The notes beneath the pieces were generated by a model. The model was not told where the DNA came from. It was given only the letters and a program-made list of their open reading frames with translations, and did no database searches. DNA of 64,000 nt from Desulfovibrio sp. MES5 (lineage in GTDB: Bacteria > Desulfobacterota > Desulfovibrionia > Desulfovibrionales > Desulfovibrionaceae): positions 1 to 64,000 of the forward strand of contig NZ_MJUZ01000010.1 in NCBI RefSeq assembly GCF_002237645.1, written 5' to 3'. Below, piece by piece: positions 1 to 8,700 of the stretch. Every line of letters begins with the position of its first letter. Positions within the stretch are counted from its first letter, which is position 1. The position numbers were made by a program, and so were the translations under genes.

Positions 1-116
1 AGGTTCGTGCATAGCCGCCCCCGAAAGAAGGGAGTTGTTGGTCAGGGTAGAACAGGGGGGTGCTTCGGGGGGGATGCAAGGGGGCCGAGAAGGGGGCGCA
101 GCCCCATAACCGGCCC

Positions 117-335
117 CGCCTTGCCGCGCGCCGCGCAGGCGGCCCAAGCAACAGAAAAAGAAAAGCCCCGTGCCCGCAGGGCACAGAAACCGCCCTTCAG
201 AGGACAGGCCCTGCTTAACTTTCCCTGAAATATCAAGTGAGGACGCCCCGCCGCGCGCCGCGCAGGCGACCAAAACCCAAATAAAAGAAAAACCGCCGTG
301 CCCGCAGGGCACAGAAACTACTTTTCAAAGGACAA
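117..335. repeat. Two degenerate tandem copies of a ~90-bp unit
   Basis: Two copies, about 117-205 and 246-335, share a GC-rich block (CCGCGCGCCGCGCAGGCG), then an A-rich stretch, then the perfect palindrome GTGCCCGCAGGGCAC followed by AGAAAC and a TTCAnAGGACA-like end. No credible gene is seen in 1-420. The function is unknown; each unit could fold into a hairpin. Confidence 0.6.
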
Positions 336-420
336 TCCCCGGTTTTATTCTCCTCGGCGTCCCTGCCGCACAGCTCCACTCACAGAGCACTTCACCGGGC
401 CATCAGGCGTGAGGATTATA

Positions 421-459
421 TAAAAAAAGTCCCGCCCATACGTTTGTATGAGCGGGACT
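421..459 (-). terminator. Intrinsic terminator of the coo operon
   Basis: On the minus strand a stem (AGTCCCGC pairing with GCGGGACT, extended by CATAC/GTATG) is followed by seven T residues. It sits 25 bases past the cooF stop codon, the expected place for the end of the hydrogenase transcript. Confidence 0.85.
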
Positions 460-483
460 GATCAATAATTATGCAACGGCGAC

Positions 484-1629
484 TTATTTTTTGCCGCCCT
501 TTTTGCTGGCTTTTTTGCCAGACTTGGGAGCGGATTTTTTGGGCGCAGGAGCCGCAGGCTTTTTGTCGGTGGAAACCGCAGGCTTTTTGTCAGCAGGGGC
601 TTCGACCTTGGATGCGCTCTCGGCAGGGGTTGATTCCTGGGTTTCACCCTTTGAAGCTTCTTTGGCTTCGGCCTTGGCTTCAGAAGCAACAGGCTGTGCG
701 GCCTGGGTATCAGAAGCGGCTTTTGCAACGGGTTCCACAGCTTCGGCTACAACGTCAGCCTTGGGCGCTTCAACCGCAGCCGTTTCAACCACTGGGGCCG
801 CTTCCGCCAACGCAGCGTCAGCCTTGAGCGTTTCAGGGGCAACCGCAGGAGCGGCGTCAGCCTCGGGCGCTTCAGGAGCACTTACAGCCGTGGCAGCTTC
901 GGCTACAACGTCAGCCTTGGGCGCTTCAGCCGCAGCCGTTTCAACCACAGGTGCAGCATCAGCCTTGGGTGTTTCAGCTGCTGCCGTTTCGATCTTGGAC
1001 GCTACCGAAGCAGCGTCAGCCTTGGGCGCTTCGGGTGCAACCGCAGGAGCAGCATCAGCCTTGGGCGCATCAGCCGCAGGCTCCACAGCCTTCTTTTCCG
1101 GCTTGGGCATTTCCACTACAGTGCCGTCGGCCAGCACCAGCGAAAGGGCGTGAGCAGGGCAGGCTTCCATACAGGCGGTAATGCGTTTGCCGTTTTCCAT
1201 ACGCCAGGCGCGGCACATATCACAACGCACGGCCACTTCACGACGGGCCCGCTGGGCCAAGGTTTCGCCGTCCTCGCCGTCCACCGACGGCATGCCGATG
1301 GTTTCCATTGTGATGGTGCCGTAGGGGCAGGCGGCAATGCACATTTTGCAGGCCACGCAATACTGAACGCGCATGATAATGCGCCCCTTTTCGTCCTGCT
1401 GGAGCGCCCCTGTGGGGCAAACGTTCACGCAGGGCGCGTGGGGGCACTGGTGGCAGCGCACCGTTGTCTTGAAGCCGTCCGCCTTTACCACCTGCACGCG
1501 CGACACCAGTTCGTCGCGGTGCTTCATGGCTTCCTTGAAGCTCATGCCGTGGTGTGCGGCGATACATGCCACTTCACAGCGGCGACAGGCGCGGCATTTG
1601 TCGGGTACGACCTGGATATGTTCAGTCAT
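484..1629 (-). CDS. cooF: CooF-type polyferredoxin with long Ala/Lys-rich tail
   Basis: This is an electron-transfer ferredoxin expected to pass electrons from CO dehydrogenase, or another donor, to the Coo hydrogenase. The first ~180 residues hold four cysteine groups for [4Fe-4S] clusters (CRACRRCEVAC, CHQCPHAPCVNVC, CVACKMCIAAC, and CDMC with CMEAC). The other ~200 residues are a low-complexity tail of repeated APKADA/AEAPKAD units ending in a Lys-rich stretch, absent from classical ~190-residue CooF. The ATG at 1629 is chosen because it overlaps the hypA stop by 8 bases, so translation is probably coupled. A further in-frame ATG at 1650 lies inside hypA. It is the last gene of the operon. 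Without cooS nearby, the actual electron donor is not shown by the sequence. Confidence 0.85.
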   Translation of the reverse strand: MTEHIQVVPDKCRACRRCEVACIAAHHGMSFKEAMKHRDELVSRVQVVKADGFKTTVRCHQCPHAPCVNVCPTGALQQDEKGRIIMRVQYCVACKMCIAACPYGTITMETIGMPSVDGEDGETLAQRARREVAVRCDMCRAWRMENGKRITACMEACPAHALSLVLADGTVVEMPKPEKKAVEPAADAPKADAAPAVAPEAPKADAASVASKIETAAAETPKADAAPVVETAAAEAPKADVVAEAATAVSAPEAPEADAAPAVAPETLKADAALAEAAPVVETAAVEAPKADVVAEAVEPVAKAASDTQAAQPVASEAKAEAKEASKGETQESTPAESASKVEAPADKKPAVSTDKKPAAPAPKKSAPKSGKKASKKGGKK

Positions 1630-2005
1630 GGTCCGTTTCCTCGGATGCAACGTGCAGGGCCATCAGGGTAAGTCCGTGGCCCCCGTTGAAGTGGATGTTT
1701 TCACCGCCGCAACTGGGGCAGACGAAATGCCGTTGCGTCAGGCTGAATTCGTGGTTGCACTCGGTACAGCGACATGGCAGGGGCGCTGTCTGCAACAGCA
1801 GTTGCGCTCCCTCGGCCGGGGTGCCTTCCGCAAAGAGTTCAAAGCAGGCCGCAAGGGTTTGCGCCTCAACACAGGCGATGAGCCCAAGCTGGCATTCTAC
1901 CTTGCTTATGCGCTCCACCCGGTTTTCCGGGTTCGCCGCATTATGCTCGTCCAGAGCTTTCAGACAGATGTCCAGCAGCCCCTGAACCAGACTCGCTTCA
2001 TGCAT
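1622..2005 (-). CDS. hypA: Hydrogenase nickel-insertion protein HypA
   Basis: HypA delivers Ni2+ to the large subunit during [NiFe] active-site assembly in the cytoplasm. The 127-residue length fits the family. The N-terminal Met-His-Glu, which supplies nickel ligands, is present, and a zinc site is made by C80xxC83 and C96xxC99. It lies between cooH and cooF, 71 bases after cooH, as in other Desulfovibrio coo operons. It probably serves this hydrogenase specifically. No other hyp genes occur in the window, so the rest of the maturation set must be elsewhere. Confidence 0.93.
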   Translation of the reverse strand: MHEASLVQGLLDICLKALDEHNAANPENRVERISKVECQLGLIACVEAQTLAACFELFAEGTPAEGAQLLLQTAPLPCRCTECNHEFSLTQRHFVCPSCGGENIHFNGGHGLTLMALHVASEETDHD

Positions 2006-2076
2006 GCGCTACACCCTTTGCCGCTTCAGCCCTGACGCGCGACAACCGCCCAGAGCAACTTTACTTTGACGTTACT

Positions 2077-3159
2077 CTAACGTTCCGTGCAGGATACGCA
2101 GGGGTCAATGCTGTTGGTGATCAGGGCGACGTCGGACACGTTGCAGTCACGCATCATCACGCCCAGGGCCTCCCAGTTCATGTAGGAAGGCACGCGCCAC
2201 TTGAGCCGTGCGGGCATATCCGTTCCGTTGGTGCGGATGTAGTAGAACACCTCGCCGCGCGGCGCTTCGGAGCGGGCGCAGGCCTCGGCCGTGCGGATCT
2301 GCCGCATGGGGGCCGTCACTTCGCCGTCGGGCACGCGCGCGATGCACTGACGGATAATGCCGAAGGATTCGAATATCTCGTGCAGGCGCACCATGGTACG
2401 AGCGTGGATGCAGCACCCCTGTTCCACAATGGTTTTGAAGTCCACATCAGGATAGGCCGCATAGGGCGAATCCTTGCGCACATCAAGATGCAGACCCGAA
2501 CCGCGCGCCACCGGGCCAACCACGCCGAGGCGGATGGCGTCTTCCTTGGGCAGCAGGCCAAGGCCACGGGTACGGGCCAGAACCATGCTGTTGGAGTCGT
2601 AAATCTCGCGGATTTCGTCCACCTGGGGTTCGACCTTGTCCAGCATCTTGCGCATGTAGTCCAAGAGTTCGGCGTTCACATTGTACTTGACGCCACCGAT
2701 GCAGTTGGCGGCCAGGTTCATGCGGTTGCCATAGACCGTTTCCTTCAGGTCCTGCATCATTTCGCGCACTTCCATGACGTGCATGAACAGCGACTTGAAG
2801 CCGATGATGTGGGCCTGAATGGCGGTGTTGAACAGATGCGAGGCAATGCGCTTGATTTCTTCCGCCAGCACTCGCAGATAGCGCGCGCGGTCAGGAATGG
2901 TAATGCCCAGCACGTTTTCAACGGCCATACTGTAGGTGAAGGAATGGCTGTTGGAGCACAGGGAACACACGCGTTCTGTGAGCGTGACGTTCTTGATCAG
3001 ATTGCGCTGGGTGGCCATGGCCTCCATGCCACGGTGCACATGGCCCGAGGTCAGCTCCACATGGCGCACTATTTCGCCGTCCACAGTCAGATTGAAGTAT
3101 ACCGGCTCTTCAAGGGCCACATGCACGGGGCCGAGGGGCATGGTAAAGGTTTTGGTCAT
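2077..3159 (-). CDS. cooH: Coo hydrogenase large subunit (NuoD/HycE-like)
   Basis: This is the catalytic subunit of a group 4 membrane-bound [NiFe] hydrogenase, evolving H2 and coupled to ion pumping. The four nickel-ligand cysteines are visible: RVCSLC (C65, C68) and DPCVSC (C354, C357). The protein ends only three residues after the last cysteine, so there is no C-terminal extension for a maturation protease to remove, as known for CooH. The start at 3159 is chosen because its ATG overlaps the cooU stop (ATGA) and follows a GGAG ribosome site. The longer frame from 3195 runs into cooU. About 360 residues. Confidence 0.94.
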   Translation of the reverse strand: MTKTFTMPLGPVHVALEEPVYFNLTVDGEIVRHVELTSGHVHRGMEAMATQRNLIKNVTLTERVCSLCSNSHSFTYSMAVENVLGITIPDRARYLRVLAEEIKRIASHLFNTAIQAHIIGFKSLFMHVMEVREMMQDLKETVYGNRMNLAANCIGGVKYNVNAELLDYMRKMLDKVEPQVDEIREIYDSNSMVLARTRGLGLLPKEDAIRLGVVGPVARGSGLHLDVRKDSPYAAYPDVDFKTIVEQGCCIHARTMVRLHEIFESFGIIRQCIARVPDGEVTAPMRQIRTAEACARSEAPRGEVFYYIRTNGTDMPARLKWRVPSYMNWEALGVMMRDCNVSDVALITNSIDPCVSCTER

Positions 3160-3695
3160 GACCGCTTCTCCTTGTCCTGGAGGATGCGTTCCCACAGGTC
3201 GGTGGTGCAGGCCCCGTTCATCATGATGGAAAGAGGCACGGCTTCGTTGAGAATGCCAGCGTCCAGCTCCTCGTCGAGGAAGAGGCGGCGCGGGTTGGGA
3301 TGCCCCATGACCTGGATGCCGTAAAGCTCCATCATTTCCCTTTCATGCCAGTCCGCGTTGGCGAACAGCGGCGTGATGGAGGGCACTGTGGGCCATTCTC
3401 CATTGAGGGTGACAGTCATGTTGTAAATAACACCCTGAATTTCAAAGTGATAACAGACTTCCTGCATGGGTTCGCTGAGCTGGCGACGGTTATAGGCCGT
3501 GACCATGGCCAGACGGGCGTCCGCCTGGCGGAGTATCTCCGCGCCCTGGGTGAGCATGCGCGGGGTGCCCAGGCGAAACCAGTGATAGGCGTTGCCGAAG
3601 CTGTCGGTGCTGTGATGTATGGCATCGTCCTCAGCGGCACAAAGAGCGGTAAGGCCCTCAATGACTGCGGCGTTGCCGTGAATGGTCTCTTGCAT
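3156..3695 (-). CDS. cooU: Coo hydrogenase NuoC-like subunit
   Basis: This 179-residue protein of the NuoC / HycE N-terminal type is a structural subunit of the peripheral arm next to the large subunit. It carries the family segment near residues 120-150 (hydrophobic stretch, then WHEREMMELYGI and a GHPNPRRLF-like motif). It overlaps cooH by 4 bases and follows cooX by 21 bases. In formate hydrogenlyase this domain is fused to the large subunit, whereas here it is separate, as in Coo and Ech enzymes. Confidence 0.9.
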   Translation of the reverse strand: MQETIHGNAAVIEGLTALCAAEDDAIHHSTDSFGNAYHWFRLGTPRMLTQGAEILRQADARLAMVTAYNRRQLSEPMQEVCYHFEIQGVIYNMTVTLNGEWPTVPSITPLFANADWHEREMMELYGIQVMGHPNPRRLFLDEELDAGILNEAVPLSIMMNGACTTDLWERILQDKEKRS

Positions 3696-3716
3696 ATGTT
3701 CTCCGCGGCCTGGCCG

Positions 3717-4295
3717 CTAGTCTTTGGTGGGCACTGCCGAGGTGACGGTTGCCGCCGGCGTGTCGTCAGTGGCCGTAGGCAGCACACAGGCGTTGCGCTT
3801 CGCGTCTTCAATCTGCCGACACTTGGGGCACAGCTTGCGGGTCAGCTCAGGATCAATTTCGGTATTCCAGGCATAGAGCTTATCGGCCAGAACCTTGGGG
3901 ATGGGCCGCATAAGCGCGCCGCAGGCGACGCAGGGCTCATACTTGATGGTGTGCTGCTCAAGCCTGTTGTATTTTTCGGCCTGTACATGGGCCGTATGCC
4001 AGTCGGTGCTGATGCTCATGGCCCCGGTGGGGCAGTAATGACGGCATGAGGCGCACAGACAGCACGAGTTTTGCCAGATGGTGATGGTAAAGCCTGATCC
4101 GTCGGGCAGCTGGCCGATGTGGATGGCCCCCGCAGCGCAGGAGTGGCGGCAGATGCCGCAGCCCATGCACAGGTTGGGGTCGACCACGGCCTTGCCGCGC
4201 AGGCGTTCGGGCGTAAAGGTTTCACCCAGAGGAAAAGGATCCGTGCTGGGGCCTTCAAGCAGATTGCGGAATAAGACTTTAAGAAAGCCCGCCAT
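3717..4295 (-). CDS. cooX: Coo hydrogenase two-cluster ferredoxin subunit (NuoI-like)
   Basis: This 192-residue subunit wires electrons between ferredoxin and the small subunit. Two [4Fe-4S] motifs are seen (CMGCGICRHSC and CCLCASCRHYC), followed by CVACG and CPKC pairs that could hold a further metal such as zinc. It has a Thr/Ala-rich C-terminal tail. It lies one base after cooL and is transcribed with it. Family and position match NuoI/HycF-type subunits of group 4 hydrogenases. Confidence 0.92.
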   Translation of the reverse strand: MAGFLKVLFRNLLEGPSTDPFPLGETFTPERLRGKAVVDPNLCMGCGICRHSCAAGAIHIGQLPDGSGFTITIWQNSCCLCASCRHYCPTGAMSISTDWHTAHVQAEKYNRLEQHTIKYEPCVACGALMRPIPKVLADKLYAWNTEIDPELTRKLCPKCRQIEDAKRNACVLPTATDDTPAATVTSAVPTKD

Positions 4296-4296
4296 A

Positions 4297-4746
4297 TTAT
4301 TCCTCCACGCCCAGTTTTTTCAGCCAGATAGACCGGGCCAGCACCACGCCTTCAAGAATGGCCTGGGGCCGGGGCGGGCAGCCGGGCACGTTTACGTCCA
4401 CGGGCAGGTAGCGGTCGATGGGGCCTTCAATGGAATATCCCTCGCGAAAGACCCCGCCTGATATGGGGCAGATGCCCACGGCCACCGTCACCTTGGGTTC
4501 GGGAATTTCGTCCCACACCCGCAGCACGCGGTCGCGCACCCTGGTGGTAAGCGGGCCGGTGATCAGCACGATATCGGCGTGCCGGGGGCTGCCGCAGTAG
4601 CGACACCCCAGGCGCTCAACGTCGTAACGCGGAATACAGGCCGTGGTGGCCAGCTCCACGTCGCAGCCATTGCAGGAACCGGCGTTGATGCGGAACAGCC
4701 ACGGCGAACGCACGGAAAGTTTTTTAAGCGTATTATCCAGCGACAC
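4297..4746 (-). CDS. cooL: Coo hydrogenase small subunit (NuoB-like)
   Basis: This is the electron-transfer small subunit, with one proximal [4Fe-4S] cluster next to the Ni-Fe site. Ligand candidates are C25 and C28 (SCNGCDVE), C93 (GICPISGG) and C123 (GCPPRP), the standard NuoB pattern. At 149 residues it has the short form typical of group 4 enzymes. It sits 10 bases after cooK in the operon. Confidence 0.94.
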   Translation of the reverse strand: MSLDNTLKKLSVRSPWLFRINAGSCNGCDVELATTACIPRYDVERLGCRYCGSPRHADIVLITGPLTTRVRDRVLRVWDEIPEPKVTVAVGICPISGGVFREGYSIEGPIDRYLPVDVNVPGCPPRPQAILEGVVLARSIWLKKLGVEE

Positions 4747-4756
4747 GGCGGCCTCC

Positions 4757-5728
4757 TTACATCACCCAGACCAGTATCAGACTGCACAGCGCGAGCACGG
4801 CGGGCACAGTCACATAAAAGCGAAACGCCTGGTCAATACGGAAACGCCCTGTGGCCGACTTGACCAGGGTGAGCGAAACCAGCATGAGCGCGAGGCACTT
4901 GCACAAGAACCACACCAGATTGACCGGCCACCATTCAGATATGGTGCCGGGGAAGAAAAGCGCAACCCCCAGCCCCAGAACAACGAAGGTCTTGAGGGCC
5001 GACGTGATCTGAAAAAGCGCCAGCAGCGGGCCGCCGTATTCAAGCAGCGGGCCTTCGACGATTTCGGTTTCCGCCTCGGGGATGTCAAAGGGCACGACGC
5101 CCATGGTGCCGGGCAGGAAGACGAGGTAGGCCAGAAAGGCCGGGATCATCGACGGGTTGAAACCGAATGAGCCTGTCTGCTGCTGCAGGGCCACGATCTT
5201 GAAGAGCGAGAATTCCGCGCCCCATGCGCCGCCAGCCAGGGTTTTGCCCGTGAGCATGGCCACGGCCAGCAATATCATGAGCAAAGGCATTTCGTACGCG
5301 AACATGAGCACCATTTCGCGCGAGAAGCCCACAGCGCCGTAAGGCGAACTGGAGGCCGACCCGCCCAGCATGATGGCCATGGCCGGGATGGGCAGAAGGT
5401 AAAAGATCACCAGCAGGTCGCCCATGTTGAACAGGCCGTTGTACACCCCGGAGATGGGGATGAAGGCCGCGCACACGGCCATGCCCGTAAAGCCGAAGAC
5501 CGGAGCCAGCAGAAACGCCGGGCGGCAGGCTGTCCTGGGGATCAGGGTTTCCTTGGTCAGGAGCTTGGCAATGTCCAGCCAGGGCTGCACCAGCGGCGGC
5601 CCTACGCGGCGTTGCAGGCGGGCTTCCACACGGCGGTCAAGTCCTTTGAAGAACATGGCCACCATCAGGGCAAAGGCCCCGCCGGGGAAGACGCACATGT
5701 GCAGTATGGCAAGCAGGGTATCGCTCAT
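4757..5728 (-). CDS. cooK: Coo hydrogenase membrane subunit (NuoH-like)
   Basis: This 323-residue integral membrane protein has about eight hydrophobic helices and anchors the peripheral arm. Family motifs include a GPPLVQPWLDIAKLL segment near residue 43 and an acidic loop PFDIPEAETEIVEG near residue 205, the conserved cytosolic loop of NuoH/HycD. Its ATG overlaps the cooM stop by 4 bases. It probably forms part of the H+ or Na+ path together with CooM. Confidence 0.93.
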   Translation of the reverse strand: MSDTLLAILHMCVFPGGAFALMVAMFFKGLDRRVEARLQRRVGPPLVQPWLDIAKLLTKETLIPRTACRPAFLLAPVFGFTGMAVCAAFIPISGVYNGLFNMGDLLVIFYLLPIPAMAIMLGGSASSSPYGAVGFSREMVLMFAYEMPLLMILLAVAMLTGKTLAGGAWGAEFSLFKIVALQQQTGSFGFNPSMIPAFLAYLVFLPGTMGVVPFDIPEAETEIVEGPLLEYGGPLLALFQITSALKTFVVLGLGVALFFPGTISEWWPVNLVWFLCKCLALMLVSLTLVKSATGRFRIDQAFRFYVTVPAVLALCSLILVWVM

Positions 5729-8700
5729 GAGCGGTTCTCCTTGGGCGTGTCATCGCCGCCGAGCAGGCGCGTGAGACCGCCGTAAATGCTGGAAGGCGTC
5801 ATGCGGCTGGTGGCCGTTTCAGGCGGCAGACCGCAGGTATGCACATCAATTTCACGCAGGCGGGTAAAGCGCTTCACAAACCAGTAGCCGCCGGTGAAGG
5901 CCAGGGCCATCATCACGAACATGCCCGTGGCGTTCCAGGCTCCAGTGCCCGAAAGCACGCCCGAAAGACCCACATTCAGCGGCATGAGCCCGTATTCGAG
6001 CAGCACCGAGTTGATGGGGCCGAGTGCGAGACCGGGGAAGATGCCCGTCAGCACGCAGCCTGCGGCCAGAATACCCATGGGGATGCGCATGATGCGGGGC
6101 ACTTCCTTGATATCGTCAAGGTCCTGCGCAGGCTGGCCCAAAAAGGCCGCATGCAGGAACTTGGCGATATAGGCCATGGTCAGCACGCTGCCGATGAGCG
6201 AGAGCAGAGCCAGGAAGGGCTGCCCGGCTTCCATGAGGGCGTGGTAGATGAGCCACTTGGACGAGAAGCCGCTGGTGGGCGGCACGCCTATGACCGAAAG
6301 CCCGGCTATGGCGAACATGGCCAGGGTAAAGGGCATCTTGCGTCCGATGCCGCCAAGGTCGTTCAGGCTTTCCTTGTGGCTGGCGAACATGATGGCGCCG
6401 CACACAAGGAAGAGCAGGTCTTTAAAGAAAACGTGGTTGATGACGTGCAGCATGCCGCCCGCATAACCGAGAGCGCCGCCCGCAGCCACGGCCAGCACCA
6501 TGTAGCCGAGCTGGCTTACCGTCGAGTAGATGAAGATAAGCTTGAGGCCGTTGCTGCGCAGGGCCTGAATGGCGGCCATGATGATGGTGACGCCGCCGAT
6601 CCACATGACCGTCACGCTGATGGAGCTCTGTTCAAACCCGCCCAGTATGCCCGCGACGGCAAAGCCGCCGCCCAGCAGCATAAAGAGCTTGATAAGGCCG
6701 AGAATGGCGCTCTTCAGCAGTACGGAGGAAATGTAGCCGGACACGGGCGTGGGGGCCAGCGCGGGGTGCATCTGCCAGTCAATGCGGAAGGGCAGCTGCG
6801 CGGCCTTCATCACAAAGCCCGCAGCCAGCAGGGCCATGCCGAACCAGGCGGCCCCGGTGGACAGGTTGGGCACCATGCCGGCCAGCAGCAGCGAGGTAAA
6901 GGGCGTGAAGGGTCCGATGACGCACAGGCCCACAAAGATGAAGCCCGCGCCAAAGACGTTGAAGATAAAGTACTTGAAGGCTTCACGCAGCGAGGCCTTG
7001 TCGCCTTCGTGCGCGATGGCCAGATAGAGCGTCCACGAGCTCATGATTTCCCAGAACAGGAAGAAGCTCAGCAGATACTGGCTGGACGCCATGCCCACGA
7101 GGCCCCCGCACATGGCGGTAAAGGCGCAGTAGAAACGCCACTGCGTGTGGCTGTGCTCCATATAGCCCAGAGCGTAGCTCATGTTCACCGCGCCCAGCAG
7201 GGGAACGATGAGGGCAAAGCAGAACGAAAGCGTGTCGAGGCCGCGTCCGAACAGGACGACCAGCAGGGCCGTTGTGAGCAGCACGCCCACGCTGACCTTG
7301 CCCGCCATGACGCGGTTCTTGTAGAAGAGGGCGGGCAGCAGAGCGCCGAACACGGGCACGACCACATAGATGGGCCAGTTGACGTGCATGGCCAGCAGAA
7401 CGCCTGCGTCCTGCGGGTTGGGCGCAAAGGCCAGCGAAGCCACAGGGGCCACAAGCTGCATGGCGAGCTGCGGCGCAAGGCCAAGCAGCACGCACAGGGC
7501 CGCCAGCACGCCCATGCCCACGCGCATGGTGACAGGTGCCTCCGTGACCGTGGGCAGATAGTCGGGGCGTTCTTCAAATATCAGGGTTTTGAGTATGCGG
7601 GTGTAGTAGACAAGGCCCACCAGGGAACCGCCGAGAATAAGCGCGGCCAGCCAGACCTGTCCGGCTTCGGTGGCGGCCTGTATCATCAGGAATTTGCTGT
7701 AAAAAGCGCCAAAGGGCGGCAGGCCCATAATGCTCACAAGCCCAACGCCCATGCAGGCCACGGTAAAGGGCATCTGGCGGCCAAGGCCGCGCAGGTCGCT
7801 GAGCTTGCGGCTGCCGCTGCGCATGATGAGCGCGCCAGCGCCAAGGAAGAGCAGGTCCTTCATGATGGCGTGGTTGAACATGTGCCACAGCGCGCCCGTG
7901 GTGGAAAGCCACGTGCCGATGCCGAGCACCAGCGCTATTTCACCGAGCTGCCCCAGAGTGGAGTAGGCCAGCATGCGTTTGATGTCGTCCTGGCGCAGGG
8001 CCATGACTTCGCCAAGAACCAGGGTGGCAGCGCCCGTGAAGACCAGCCCCGTGCCGAGCCAAGAAAGGCCGAACAGGCCGGGCAGAGTGCTGACCATGGG
8101 CCGCATGAGCAGCACGACCACAATGCCGAAAATGCCCATCTTGGTAATGATGCCCGAAAGGGGGGCCGACACGGAGGACGGCGCGGCGGGGTGGGCGTCA
8201 GGCAGCCAGGAGTGCAGGGGCACAAGACCGGCCTTGACGCCGAAGCCCAACAGACAAAGCACAAAGGCTGTCTGAACGACAGGGGTGGGCATAAAGCCCT
8301 CGCCCAGCATAAGCAGGCCGGGCAGCATGAAAAGCGCGCCGCCCGCGCACATGACGTAGTATTTCAGGCCAGCGTCAAAAGCGCTGCGCCGCCCTTCATG
8401 CACCACCAGAAAGTAGGAGGCGAAGGTCATGAGTTCCCAGTAGCCGTAAAGGCCGGACGCGTCCGTGCTGGAAACTATGCCCGCCAGGGAACCGAAGGTG
8501 AGCAGCAGGAAGAACCAGTAGCGCCCCTGATGCCGCCCGTGGATGTAGCCCTGCGAGTAAACGCAGACCACAAGAGCCACAAGGCTGATCATGGTAAGGA
8601 ACAACCTGGCCGTGGCCGGAGCGTCCGCAATAATCACGGTGACGAGCGCCAGTGCCGCAAAGGCCGTTCCCACAAGGGGCGCTACGCGCAAGCGGAGCAG

